From SHVO01 sp041905525 (GTDB lineage: Bacteria; Pseudomonadota; Alphaproteobacteria; Rhodospirillales; Rhodospirillaceae), in NCBI GenBank assembly GCA_041905525.1, contig JAYRKY010000011.1, positions 1 to 64,000 on the forward strand: a stretch of 64,000 nt of DNA, given 5' to 3'. The stretch's first letter is position 1. Each line of letters opens with the position of its first letter. Position numbers and translations under genes: made by a program. The notes beneath the pieces are model-generated. The model saw only the letters and a list, made by a program, of their open reading frames with translations, had not been told where the DNA came from and ran no database searches. Positions 15,924 through 24,833 of the stretch are shown one piece after another.

Positions 15924-17321
15924 GTGGCAGTGCGCGAGACAGGGAAATGGAGCCGGGAAAGTTGGAGGGCGAAGCCCATCCAGCAGGTCCCCGTTTATCC
16001 GGACCCCGCCGCCCTCACGGCCGTGGAGAAGCAACTGCGCGGCTACCCGCCGCTGGTGTTCGCCGGTGAAGCGCGCCGCTTGAAGGCCGAGCTCGCCAAG
16101 GTCGCCGACGGCAAGGCGTTTCTGCTTCAGGGCGGCGACTGCGCCGAGAGCTTTGCCGAATTCCACCCGGACAACATTCGCGACACCTTCCGCGTGCTCT
16201 TGCAGATGGCCGTGGTGCTCACCTTCGGCGGCGCGGTGCCCATAGTGAAGGTCGGCCGTCTGGCCGGTCAGTTCGCCAAGCCGCGGTCCTCGCCCGATGA
16301 GACGATCGACGGCGTCAGCCTGCCGTCCTATCGCGGCGATAACATCAACGGCCCCGAGTTCACGCTCGAAGCGCGCACGCCCGATCCCAAGCGCATGGTG
16401 CAGGCCTACAATCAGTCGGCGGCCACGCTCAACCTTCTGCGCGCCTTCGCGCAAGGCGGTTACGCCGATCTGCACAAGGTGCATCAGTGGACGCTCGGCT
16501 TCATGACCGACGCGGCCACGGCCGAGAAGTACAAGCGCTTCGCCGACCGCATCCAGGAAACGCTCGAGTTCATGGAAGCATGCGGCCTGACCGGCGATAC
16601 CGTGCCGCAGATCCGCGAGACCGAACTCTACACTTCGCACGAAGCCCTGTTGCTTCCGTACGAAGAGGCGATGTGCCGCAACGATTCCACCACCGGCCAG
16701 TGGTACGGCTGCTCGGCGCATATGCTGTGGCTGGGCGAGCGCACGCGTCAGCCCGATCACGCCCATGTCGAATTCATGCGCGGCATCCAGAACCCGCTTG
16801 GCGTCAAGGTCGGTCCGAAGACCACGCCGGAAGAACTGCTGACGCTGTGCGATGCGCTCAATCCCCAGAACGAGGCCGGACGCCTGACGGTCATCACGCG
16901 CATGGGCGCGGAGCGCTTGGCCGAACATCTGCCCGTCCTCGTGCGCGCCATTCAGCGCGAAGGCCGCAAGGTGGTGTGGGTTTGCGATCCCATGCACGCC
17001 AACACCGTGAAAAGCTCCACCGGCTTCAAGACCCGCCAGTTCGACCGCATCCTCTCCGAGGTGCGCGCCTTCTTCGCCGTGCACCGGGCCGAGGGAACGC
17101 ATCCCGGCGGCGTGCACTTCGAACTCACCGGCAAGGACGTCACCGAATGCGTCGGCGGCACCCAGGCCATCACCGAAGCCAGCCTCGCCGACCGTTACCA
17201 CACACACTGCGATCCGCGCCTCAACGCCTCGCAGTCGCTGGAACTCGCTTTCCTTATCGCCGAAGCGCTCAAGGAAGAGCGCGTTCTGCAGAAGAAGGAT
17301 CGCATGGCCGCGGCCTCGTAA
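15924..17321 (+). CDS. aroG: 3-deoxy-7-phosphoheptulonate synthase, class II
   Basis: First enzyme of the shikimate pathway, condensing phosphoenolpyruvate with erythrose-4-phosphate. It is the plant/Mycobacterium-type class II enzyme: WSRESWRAKPIQQVPVYPD at the N-terminus, LLQGGDCAESF with the metal-binding Cys near residue 70, VGRLAGQFAKPRS, and WVCDPMHANT with the metal-binding His. The GTG at 15924 is preceded by GAGG six bases upstream, so I prefer it to the TTG at 15912. About 465 residues, the family norm. nadE follows after 12 bp and may be co-transcribed. Confidence 0.93.
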   Translation: MAVRETGKWSRESWRAKPIQQVPVYPDPAALTAVEKQLRGYPPLVFAGEARRLKAELAKVADGKAFLLQGGDCAESFAEFHPDNIRDTFRVLLQMAVVLTFGGAVPIVKVGRLAGQFAKPRSSPDETIDGVSLPSYRGDNINGPEFTLEARTPDPKRMVQAYNQSAATLNLLRAFAQGGYADLHKVHQWTLGFMTDAATAEKYKRFADRIQETLEFMEACGLTGDTVPQIRETELYTSHEALLLPYEEAMCRNDSTTGQWYGCSAHMLWLGERTRQPDHAHVEFMRGIQNPLGVKVGPKTTPEELLTLCDALNPQNEAGRLTVITRMGAERLAEHLPVLVRAIQREGRKVVWVCDPMHANTVKSSTGFKTRQFDRILSEVRAFFAVHRAEGTHPGGVHFELTGKDVTECVGGTQAITEASLADRYHTHCDPRLNASQSLELAFLIAEALKEERVLQKKDRMAAAS

Positions 17322-17333
17322 GAGGCGCGCCGC

Positions 17334-19025
17334 ATGGCCGACTCTCTCAAGATCGCGTTGGCCCAAATCAATCCGACGGTGGGCGATATCGCCGGCAACG
17401 TCGCCTTGATCAAGGATGCGCGCGCGAAGGCTCACGCGCTCGGCGCCGATCTCGTCGTGTTCCCCGAACTATGCGTCAGCGGCTATCCGCCCGAGGATCT
17501 CGTCTACCGCGTCTCGTTCCTGGAGGCCTGCGAGAAGGCCGTCGGCGAGCTTGCGGAACAGACCGCCGACAAGGGCCCGGCGCTGCTCATCGGCGCGCCG
17601 TGGCAGGCCAAGGTCAATACGCTCGGCGGTGATACGCGCGTGCGCGCGCACAATGCGGTGCTGCTGCTGGATCACGGTCAGGTGCAAGGCGTGCGGTTCA
17701 AGCATCATCTGCCGAACTACGGTGTTTTCGACGAATACCGCGTGTTCATGGCCGGGCCCGCGCCGGGGCCCATCCCGTTCCGCGGGGTGCGCCTGGGCGC
17801 GATGGTATGCGAAGATATGTGGTTCGAGGATGTCGCCGAAACCCTGCAGGAATCCGGCGCGGAAATCCTGATCGTTCCGAACGGCTCGCCCTTCGAACTC
17901 TCCAAACACGACGGCCGTCTCAATCACGCCGTCGGCCGGGTGCGCGAGACCAATCTCCCGCTCATCTACGTCAATCAGGTCGGCGGCCAGGATGATCTCG
18001 TCTTCGACGGCGGCTCCTTTGTGCTGAACGCCGACCGGGCTCTCGCGGCGCAGCTGGCGTGGTGGCGCACCGATCTTGTCGTCACGTCATGGACGCGCAC
18101 GGACAAAGGCTGGACCTGCGCGCCCCAAGCGCCGGCGTCCGCGTGCGAGCGGCCGGAGAACGTGTATCAGGCGACCGTCATGGGCCTGCGCGATTACGTG
18201 CGCAAGAACCGCTTCCCCGGCGTCGTGCTCGGCCTTTCAGGCGGCATCGACAGCGCGCTGGCCGCGGCCATCGCGGTCGATGCCCTCGGGCCGGAGAAGG
18301 TCCACTGCGTGATGATGCCGTCGCCCTATACGTCACAGGAAAGTCTGGACGATGCGGCCGAGGTGGCGAAGCTGCTGGGCGTGCGCCTCGACACCATCTC
18401 CATCGGTCCCGCGATGAAGGCTTACGACGAGATGCTCGCGGGACTGTTCACGGGCACAGCTCCCGGCATCACGGAAGAGAATCTTCAATCGCGCGCGCGC
18501 GGCATGGCGCTGATGGCCATCTCCAATAAGTTTGGGAAGATGGTGCTGTCCACCGGCAACAAGAGCGAAATGTCCACCGGCTACGCCACCCTCTACGGCG
18601 ATATGTGCGGCGGCTATGCCGTGTTGAAGGACCTCTACAAGACCACCGTCTTCGCCGTCTGCCGCTGGCGCAATGCCCACAAGCCGGCGGGCGCGCTCGG
18701 TCCTTCTGGACCGGTGATGCCCGAGAACGTGATCGCCAAGCCGCCGACCGCCGAGCTCAAGCCCAACCAGAAGGACCAGGACACGCTGCCGCCCTATGAG
18801 GAGTTGGACGGCATTCTGAAAGGCCTGATCGAAGGCCAGAAGGGCATCAAGCAGGTCGCCGCCGAAGGCTTCACCGAAGACACCGTCCGGCGCGTCTTCA
18901 AGATGCTGAAGAACGCCGAATACAAGCGCCGCCAGGCGCCGCCGGGCGTCAAAATCAGCAAAATCGCATTCGGGCGGGATTATCGCTATCCGATTACGAG
19001 CGGCTTTAACGACGATCCCCAATAA
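17334..19025 (+). CDS. nadE: glutamine-dependent NAD+ synthetase
   Basis: Converts nicotinic acid adenine dinucleotide to NAD+ with ATP and glutamine-derived ammonia. An N-terminal nitrilase-type glutaminase domain (1-260) shows the Glu-Lys-Cys triad in VFPELCVSGYPPEDL, RFKHHLPNYGVFDEYR and GAMVCEDMWFEDV. The C-terminal ATP-pyrophosphatase domain has GLSGGIDSALAAAIAVDALG (near 300) and TGNKSEMSTGYATLYGDM. 563 residues, the two-domain form. GAGG lies 8 bases before the ATG. It is followed by palindromic repeats that may end transcription. Confidence 0.96.
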   Translation: MADSLKIALAQINPTVGDIAGNVALIKDARAKAHALGADLVVFPELCVSGYPPEDLVYRVSFLEACEKAVGELAEQTADKGPALLIGAPWQAKVNTLGGDTRVRAHNAVLLLDHGQVQGVRFKHHLPNYGVFDEYRVFMAGPAPGPIPFRGVRLGAMVCEDMWFEDVAETLQESGAEILIVPNGSPFELSKHDGRLNHAVGRVRETNLPLIYVNQVGGQDDLVFDGGSFVLNADRALAAQLAWWRTDLVVTSWTRTDKGWTCAPQAPASACERPENVYQATVMGLRDYVRKNRFPGVVLGLSGGIDSALAAAIAVDALGPEKVHCVMMPSPYTSQESLDDAAEVAKLLGVRLDTISIGPAMKAYDEMLAGLFTGTAPGITEENLQSRARGMALMAISNKFGKMVLSTGNKSEMSTGYATLYGDMCGGYAVLKDLYKTTVFAVCRWRNAHKPAGALGPSGPVMPENVIAKPPTAELKPNQKDQDTLPPYEELDGILKGLIEGQKGIKQVAAEGFTEDTVRRVFKMLKNAEYKRRQAPPGVKISKIAFGRDYRYPITSGFNDDPQ

Positions 19026-19030
19026 ATGTC

Positions 19031-19053
19031 ATCGCCCGATTTATTCGGGCGAT
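19031..19053 (+). terminator. hairpin after nadE (ATCGCCCGA / TCGGGCGAT)
   Basis: A perfect 9-bp stem with a 5-base loop (TTTAT) begins 5 bases after the nadE stop. It is also a member of the GTCATC...GATCCA repeat family (GTCATCGCCCGA...TCGGGCGATCCATC). No T tract follows, so termination would be weak or Rho-assisted. Confidence 0.5.
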
Positions 19054-19095
19054 CCATCGTGCCATAAACGCCCAGCCCTGCGGATCGCTATGGAT

Positions 19096-19114
19096 GCCCC
19101 GGCCAAGCCGGGGC
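19096..19114. repeat. GCCCCGGC/GCCGGGGC palindrome between nadE and glnS
   Basis: An 8-bp perfect stem with a CAA loop, inside ATGCCCCGGCCAAGCCGGGGCACG. Read on the minus strand it is GTGCCCCGGC...GCCGGGGCATCCAT, a repeat type common between alphaproteobacterial genes. Confidence 0.7.
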
Positions 19115-19141
19115 ACGACAGGAAAGAAGTAGAGAACCGGA

Positions 19142-20809
19142 ATGTCCGAGACCGAATCCCCACCCCCCGTCGTCAACAACTTCCTGCGCGATATCGTCAG
19201 CGCGGACCTCGCCGCCGGGAAGCACAAGGAAATCGTCACCCGTTTTCCGCCGGAGCCGAACGGTTACCTGCATCTCGGCCACGCCAAGGCGATCTGCATC
19301 AACTTCGGTCTTGTCGAGGAGTTCGGCGGCCGCTGCCACCTGCGCTACGACGACACCAATCCGGCGAAGGAAGAGCAGGAGTATATCGACGCCATCGAAG
19401 CCGACGTGCGCTGGCTGGGCTTCGATTGGGGCAAGCACCTCTATCACGCCTCGGACTACTTCGAGCAGCTCTACCAGTGGGCGGAATACCTGATCGAGAA
19501 GGGGCTCGCCTATGTCGACGATCAAACCCCGGACGAAATGCGCCTCAACCGCGGTACGCTGACGGAGCCGGGGAAACCCAGCCCGTTCCGCGACCGGCCC
19601 GTTGCCGAGAACCTCGACCTGTTCCGCCGCATGCGCGCGGGTGAGTTCCCGAACGGCGCGCGCACCCTGCGCGCCAAGATCGACATGGCGTCGGGCAACA
19701 TCAATCTGCGCGACCCGGTGCTCTACCGCATCATCCATACGCCGCATCCGCGCACCGGAACCACGTGGTGCATCTTCCCGATGTACGACTATGCCCACGG
19801 CCAGTCGGATGCGCTGGAGCATGTGACGCACTCGCTCTGCACGCTGGAGTACGACGACCACCGTCCGCTCTATGACTGGCTGCTGGAGCAGCTTCCGGTG
19901 CCTTCGCGTCCGCGCCAGTACGAGTTCGCGCGCCTCAACATGACCTACACCATCCTCTCGAAGCGCTATCTGACGCTGTTCGTAAAGGAAGGTCATGTGG
20001 ACGGTTGGGACGATCCGCGCATGCCGACCATCGCCGGGATGCGCCGCCGCGGCATTCCGCCCGAAGCCATCCGCGAATTTGTGAAACGCGCCGGTGTCGC
20101 GCGGGCCAACAGCGTGGTCGATATCGCCATGTTCGACGCCGCCGTGCGCGAACATCTCAACAAGTCGGCCTCGCGCTACATGGCCGTTTTGAAACCGCTC
20201 AAGGTCGTCATCGAGAATTACCCCGAAGGCCAGACCGAGGAATTGGAGGCGGTCAATAATCCGGAAGACCCGAGCGCCGGTTCGCGCAAGGTGCCGTTCA
20301 GCCGTGAGCTTTATATCGAGCAGGACGACTTCATGGAGAATCCGCCCAAGAAGTTCTTCCGTCTTTCCCCCGGCGCCGAGGTGCGTTTGCGCTACGCTTA
20401 CTTCATCACCTGCCGCGAAGCCATCAAGGACGCTGCGGGCAATGTGGTCGAGCTGCGTTGCACCTACGATCCCGCCACGCGCGGCGGCAATGCGCCTGAC
20501 GGGCGCAAGGTCAAAGCGACGATGCACTGGGTCTCGGCGCCGCACGCCGTCGAAGCCGAAGTCCGTCTCTACAATACCTTGTTCAACCGGCCCGATCCCG
20601 GCGCGGACGGCGATGTGATGAAAGACCTCAATCCGCACTCGCTGGAGACCATCAAGGACGCCAAGCTTGAGCCCGCGCTCGCGGCCCGTACCGAAAAGAG
20701 CACGGTCCAGTTCGAGCGCCTGGGCTATTTCGTGCGCGATTCGAAAGCCAAGGACCTGGTTTTCAATCGGACGGTGGGTCTGCGCGATACCTATGCAAAA
20801 GCGCAATAA
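19142..20809 (+). CDS. glnS: glutaminyl-tRNA synthetase
   Basis: Charges tRNA-Gln directly with glutamine. The class I signature is PPEPNGYLHLGHAKA (HLGH at residues 44-47); the KMSKS-like loop is ILSKR near 270; the family-specific catalytic segment contains RFPPEPNG and RYDDTNPAKEE. The C-terminal half forms the anticodon-binding beta barrels. 555 residues, as in the E. coli enzyme. It is a single gene between nadE and a small membrane protein gene. Most alphaproteobacteria lack glnS and make Gln-tRNA by amidation, so its presence is of interest. Glu-specific enzymes lack this N-terminal EPNG context, so I am confident it is GlnRS. Confidence 0.95.
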   Translation: MSETESPPPVVNNFLRDIVSADLAAGKHKEIVTRFPPEPNGYLHLGHAKAICINFGLVEEFGGRCHLRYDDTNPAKEEQEYIDAIEADVRWLGFDWGKHLYHASDYFEQLYQWAEYLIEKGLAYVDDQTPDEMRLNRGTLTEPGKPSPFRDRPVAENLDLFRRMRAGEFPNGARTLRAKIDMASGNINLRDPVLYRIIHTPHPRTGTTWCIFPMYDYAHGQSDALEHVTHSLCTLEYDDHRPLYDWLLEQLPVPSRPRQYEFARLNMTYTILSKRYLTLFVKEGHVDGWDDPRMPTIAGMRRRGIPPEAIREFVKRAGVARANSVVDIAMFDAAVREHLNKSASRYMAVLKPLKVVIENYPEGQTEELEAVNNPEDPSAGSRKVPFSRELYIEQDDFMENPPKKFFRLSPGAEVRLRYAYFITCREAIKDAAGNVVELRCTYDPATRGGNAPDGRKVKATMHWVSAPHAVEAEVRLYNTLFNRPDPGADGDVMKDLNPHSLETIKDAKLEPALAARTEKSTVQFERLGYFVRDSKAKDLVFNRTVGLRDTYAKAQ

Positions 20810-20979
20810 GTCTAGCTTGCGCTGCAAAATCGCCGGCTGAAAAAATCGCGCCGCGGCAAGGACTTGCGACCTGCTGCGGTGCTTCTTGCAAAGCTTCTAT
20901 TCCATTAAAGCAGGCACGGATCGCGGCGGGCCCGCTAGGATTTTCATGCACGTAGAAGCGTGCTGAAAGCGAGGGTCCG

Positions 20980-21249
20980 ATGCGCAAGACAATCGGCTTC
21001 ACGCATAGTCATAGGGAATCAGTCCCTTCGCCGCGCGTGATAGCGGTCTCGAGCGCGATCTATGTTGGCGGCGCGATTGCCGTGGGGTTGCTCGACAAAG
21101 GCTTTCTCTTGTTGGCTTGGCTCATGACGTTGTTTCTCGCCATGGCCGTTTACCTCACGCTCGACGCCCACGGCCGCCTGTTCAATGCCTACACGGTGTT
21201 CTTTGCCGGCATCATCGGTGCCGCGATCGCAGGTCACTTCCTGCTGTAG
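20980..21249 (+). CDS. small hypothetical membrane protein
   Basis: An 89-residue protein with a polar start (MRKTIGFTHSHRESVPSPR), then three hydrophobic stretches (about 21-36, 41-58 and 68-88; YVGGAIAVGLL, LLAWLMTLFLAMAVYL, VFFAGIIGAAIAGHFLL). No family was recognised. GAGGGTCCG before the ATG provides a ribosome-binding site. Its stop lies inside the end of the convergent threonine aldolase gene (16-bp overlap). It could be a genuine small inner-membrane protein; no context points to a function. Confidence 0.5.
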   Translation: MRKTIGFTHSHRESVPSPRVIAVSSAIYVGGAIAVGLLDKGFLLLAWLMTLFLAMAVYLTLDAHGRLFNAYTVFFAGIIGAAIAGHFLL

Positions 21250-22241
21250 AACTCTTTGAAGGCTTCGATAGCGGTATCGATATCGGCGGCCGTCAGGTCG
21301 CCGTGCGTGACGAGGCGAAGGTTCGGCGACATCAGCGTCAGGATGCCGCGCGCCTTCAGGAACGCCGCCAGCGCGGCGCAGTCCGCCTCCGGAATTGCCA
21401 CGAAAACCATGTTGGTGCTTTGCGAGGTGATTCGCAGCGCGCCGATCTCGCCCAGGCCTTTGGCGAGCTTGGCCGCGTTCTCGTGATCGGTGCGTAGGCG
21501 CGGCAGATGGTTCTCCAACGCATAGAGGCAAGCCGCGGCCAGTACGCCGGCCTGCCGCATGCCGCCGCCGAGCATCTTTCGCCAGCGTGCTGCGCGCTTG
21601 ATCAGCTCCCTCGAACCGACAAGGACCGATCCCACCGGGGTGCCCATGCCTTTCGAAAAACAAATCGAGACCGTGTCGAAAGGCGCACACAGCTCCGCCA
21701 GCGCGGCATTGGTGGCCGCCATGACGTTCCAAATGCGCGCGCCGTCGAGATGGGTCGACAAGCCCTTAGTGCGCGCGAACGCGGTGGCGTCCGCGACATA
21801 GGTTTGCGGCAGGACCTTACCGCCGATCGTGTTCTCCAGCGCGAGCAGGCGGGTCCTTGCGAAGTGGGTGTCGTCGGGCTTGATCGCCGCGGCGATCAGA
21901 TCGAGAGGGATCGAGCCGTCCGGTGCATTCGCCAGCGGTTGGGGCTGGATGCTGCCCAGCACGGCCGCGCCGCCGCCTTCGTACTTATAGGTATGGGCGT
22001 TTTGGCCGACGATATATTCGTCGCCGCGTTCGCAATGGGCCATAAGGCCCGCGAGGTTGCTTTGCGTCCCCGTCGGCAGGAACAGACCTGCCTCCTTTCC
22101 GGCGCGCTCCGCCATCGTCTCTTGTAGACGATTGACCGTCGGGTCGTCGCCGAACACATCGTCCCCGACCGGCGCGTCCATCATGGCCTTGCGCATGCCC
22201 GGCGTAGGCTGCGTGACGGTATCGCTGCGCAAATCGATCAT
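21234..22241 (-). CDS. ltaE: low-specificity L-threonine aldolase
   Basis: PLP enzyme that splits threonine or allo-threonine to glycine and acetaldehyde. The 335-residue protein begins MIDLRSDTVTQPTPGMRKAM, the typical start of the family. FLPTGTQSNLAGLMAH, ALENTIGGKVLP and THLDGARIWN are conserved blocks, and the PLP lysine is in SICFSKGMGTPVGS. Cytoplasmic, probably tetrameric. The ATG at 22241 was chosen because it gives this canonical N-terminus; the open frame extends far upstream without conservation. Confidence 0.93.
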   Translation of the reverse strand: MIDLRSDTVTQPTPGMRKAMMDAPVGDDVFGDDPTVNRLQETMAERAGKEAGLFLPTGTQSNLAGLMAHCERGDEYIVGQNAHTYKYEGGGAAVLGSIQPQPLANAPDGSIPLDLIAAAIKPDDTHFARTRLLALENTIGGKVLPQTYVADATAFARTKGLSTHLDGARIWNVMAATNAALAELCAPFDTVSICFSKGMGTPVGSVLVGSRELIKRAARWRKMLGGGMRQAGVLAAACLYALENHLPRLRTDHENAAKLAKGLGEIGALRITSQSTNMVFVAIPEADCAALAAFLKARGILTLMSPNLRLVTHGDLTAADIDTAIEAFKEFYSRK

Positions 22242-22283
22242 GTATGAAGTCCCCAAGACAGGGCCCGAGCCTAGGAGAGAAAG

Positions 22284-22715
22284 ATGCCGTTCGTCTATAT
22301 CGCCATGAGCGAGACCATGCAGGAGTGGGGTAGCGACGCCGGCATCAGCAAGCATCTCTATAAAGTCGGCTTTGCGGACGACGCGCCCGAGGAGGCGGTG
22401 AAGGAGCTCAACGACACGGGCTACGGCGGACAGAAGGACTGGACGCTGCTGGGCTCCCGCGAGAGCGCGGATATCGATCAGGCGGCGCTGCTCGCGCGCA
22501 TCGGCGAGCGCATGAAGGTCATCGATCCGCTTTACTACCCGAAGATCAAGGGCGCGAAGGACATCGTGCGCGTGGATCAGCGCAAGGTGGAAGCCAATAT
22601 CGTCATCAAGCGCACGATGGAAGGCCGCGATTCCAAAGTGCCGAAGATCAAGCCCAAGGATATGGCTGCCTACATCCTCGATGCGGCGCTGGGCGATTCC
22701 TCTTTGACGTCGTAA
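22284..22715 (+). CDS. hypothetical protein, possibly GIY-YIG/T5orf172-like
   Basis: A 143-residue protein with a good ribosome-binding site (AGGAGAGAAAG before ATG). The pattern FVYIAMSE...LYKVGFADDAPEEAVKELN is reminiscent of the GIY-YIG/T5orf172 fold (hYxh...hKhGxT...Rh..LN), but the catalytic Arg and a clear Tyr pair are not obvious, so activity is doubtful. The C-terminal part is Lys-rich. It is divergent from ltaE (42 bp apart) and its end overlaps the lipid kinase gene by 46 bp, tail to tail. Gene call fairly sure, function not. Confidence 0.6.
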   Translation: MPFVYIAMSETMQEWGSDAGISKHLYKVGFADDAPEEAVKELNDTGYGGQKDWTLLGSRESADIDQAALLARIGERMKVIDPLYYPKIKGAKDIVRVDQRKVEANIVIKRTMEGRDSKVPKIKPKDMAAYILDAALGDSSLTS

Positions 22716-23581
22716 GGCACGAAAACCTCCACCGCCTTCGGGATGACGGTGAACCGCGCCGGCGTCTTCGTCGTGATCTCGCCGTCGGTATTGATCGAGC
22801 GCGGCCTGCGGGTGCGGATCTCCACCTCCCGGCATTTCAGCGTCCGCACCTGACGCCAGACGCCATGGGTCCCGCGGCGGAACGCCGGGTAGATCAGCAG
22901 CAGGCTCCACGGATGCTGGAACTCGAGGCTGTAGAGGTTGAGCACGCCGTCATCGATCCGGGCGTCTTCTTCCACCGTCATCCCGGCGCCGTAGTGGCGG
23001 CCGTTGCCCACCGCGATCTGCAGCGTCCTCACATGCTGGGTTTTGCCGTCGCAAATGATCTCAGCGGAGAAGGGCCGCGCGCGGGTGAGCGCGCGCAGGC
23101 TCGCGATGGCGTAGCCGAGCCGGCCCCATCGCTTCTTCACATCCGAGGTCAGGTTTCGCGACAGGCGCGTACTCAGACCGAAGCTGGCGACATTGAAAAA
23201 CGGCTGGCCGTTCACTTCGCCAAGATCGATGCGATGGGTCTTCCCCGCCAAGATCACCTTTACGGCCTCCGGAAGGTCCAGAGGGATCGTCAGCGTTCTG
23301 GCGAGGTCGTTGCCGGTGCCGAGGGGTAAGATGCCCACCGGCCGGTCCACGTCGCGCAAGGCCCGCGCCGCCGCGTTGAACGTACCGTCACCGCCGCCGA
23401 GGACGATGCAGTCCACCTCGGTCGCACATTTCCGGATGGTGGCGTCCAGGTCTTCCGGTGTGGCGGCCAGTTGGCGCAGGATGTCCATGCCCCCGGCCGC
23501 CAGCAGGCGCTCGGCCTCGTCTGCCGCCGATTTACCCTGGCGGCTGTTTTCGTTGACGATCAGAAGCGCGCGGCGCGGCAT
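22670..23581 (-). CDS. diacylglycerol/lipid kinase family protein (YegS/DagK-like)
   Basis: A 303-residue cytoplasmic or membrane-associated kinase that phosphorylates a lipid with ATP. The DAGK catalytic domain is at the N-terminus: RALLIVNENSRQGKSA, then VLGGGDGTFNAAARAL and ILPLGTGNDLARTL, the nucleotide-binding signatures. The C-terminal beta-rich domain has INTDGEITTKTPARF, typical of YegS and BmrU-type enzymes. The ATG at 23581 (MPRRALLIV) is chosen over longer in-frame starts, which add a low-complexity stretch. Its 3' end overlaps the convergent hypothetical gene by 46 bp. Confidence 0.9.
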   Translation of the reverse strand: MPRRALLIVNENSRQGKSAADEAERLLAAGGMDILRQLAATPEDLDATIRKCATEVDCIVLGGGDGTFNAAARALRDVDRPVGILPLGTGNDLARTLTIPLDLPEAVKVILAGKTHRIDLGEVNGQPFFNVASFGLSTRLSRNLTSDVKKRWGRLGYAIASLRALTRARPFSAEIICDGKTQHVRTLQIAVGNGRHYGAGMTVEEDARIDDGVLNLYSLEFQHPWSLLLIYPAFRRGTHGVWRQVRTLKCREVEIRTRRPRSINTDGEITTKTPARFTVIPKAVEVFVPYDVKEESPSAASRM

Positions 23582-23735
23582 GGATGATCCGAAGGGGAAG
23601 AGGAGGGGCCGGGGTGGTGAATTCAGGTGGGACACGCGGAATTGCAAGGCTGGGCTCCCGAAAAGAGCCATTCCCTTCGCGCTCTAGTTACAAATATTCT
23701 GCCGCCTTCCCACTCCCATAAAAGCGAACTCCCAA

Positions 23736-24833
23736 ATGCCTCATTTGTTCGATCCCTACACGCTCCGCGGCGTTACATTTCGTAACCGAATTGTGGTCTC
23801 GCCCATGTGCGAGTACAGCTCCGAGGACGGCTTCGCCAACGATTGGCACTTCGTTCACCTGGGCAGCCGCGCCGTCGGCGGGGCCGGTCTCGTGATCACC
23901 GAAGCCGCCGCCGTCACGCCGAATGGCCGCATCTCGCCGCAGGACCTCGGTGTCTGGAGCGAAAAGCATTTCGAGCCGCTGGCGCGCCTCACCCATTTCA
24001 TGGCGGGGCAGGGCGCCGTTTCCGGCATCCAGCTCGCCCACGCGGGCCGCAAGGCCTCGACGTATCGCTCGTTCCCGGGCGAGCCCGCCGGCGAAGTGAA
24101 ACCCGCCGACGGCGGCTGGCAAGTTGTTGCGCCGTCCGCCCTTCCGTTTTCCAAGACCTATCCGCAGCCGATGGAACTCACCCTCGCGGCGATCGCGGAC
24201 CTGCGCGCGGCCTTCGTCACGGCAGCCGTGCGCTCCCATGAGGCGGGGTTCCAGGTGATCGAGCTGCACGCGGCCCATGGGTACCTCTTCCATGAGTTCC
24301 TCTCGCCGCTGTCCAATCAGCGCACAGACCAGTACGGCGGCAGCTTCGAGAACCGCATTCGCATCCTCGTGGAAACTGCGGAGGCTGTGCGCGCGAAGCT
24401 CCCCGAGCGCGCGGTGCTGTTCGTGCGCCTGTCGGCCACAGATTGGGTCGCGGGCGGATGGGATGCGGAGCAGACGGTGGAACTGGCGCGCAAGCTGAAG
24501 CCCCTCGGCGTCGATCTCATCGACGTGTCGACGGGTGGAAACGTCGAGCGCGCGGAGATCCCGGCGGGACCCGGCTATCAGACACCCTTCGCCGAGAAGG
24601 TGCGCCGCGAGGCTGGGATCCCGTCCTCGGCGGTGGGGTTCATCACCGATCCGGCCCAAGCCGATCACATCGTGCGCACGGGGCAGGCGGACATGGTGAT
24701 GCTGGCGCGGGAACTGCTGCGCAATCCCTATTGGCCGCTGCATGCGGCCGAGGCGCTGGGACAGGCGACGACGTGGCCGGTGCAGTACCTGCGCGCGGCG
24801 CCGAAAGGATCGACGGCCCGAGCTGCGATTTAA
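23736..24833 (+). CDS. NADH:flavin oxidoreductase, YqjM-like ene-reductase
   Basis: FMN-dependent TIM-barrel enzyme of the old yellow enzyme family. It begins LFDPYTLRGVTFRNRIVVSPMCEYSS; the Cys of SPMCEYS is the redox-sensing residue typical of the YqjM (thermophilic-like) class. HAAHGYLFHEFLSPLSNQRTD holds the His-His pair that binds the substrate carbonyl, and the C-terminal MVMLARELLRNPYWP binds the FMN phosphate. 365 residues. It reduces activated C=C bonds; the physiological substrate is unknown. Its stop overlaps the convergent mlaC-like gene by 4 bp. Confidence 0.93.
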   Translation: MPHLFDPYTLRGVTFRNRIVVSPMCEYSSEDGFANDWHFVHLGSRAVGGAGLVITEAAAVTPNGRISPQDLGVWSEKHFEPLARLTHFMAGQGAVSGIQLAHAGRKASTYRSFPGEPAGEVKPADGGWQVVAPSALPFSKTYPQPMELTLAAIADLRAAFVTAAVRSHEAGFQVIELHAAHGYLFHEFLSPLSNQRTDQYGGSFENRIRILVETAEAVRAKLPERAVLFVRLSATDWVAGGWDAEQTVELARKLKPLGVDLIDVSTGGNVERAEIPAGPGYQTPFAEKVRREAGIPSSAVGFITDPAQADHIVRTGQADMVMLARELLRNPYWPLHAAEALGQATTWPVQYLRAAPKGSTARAAI

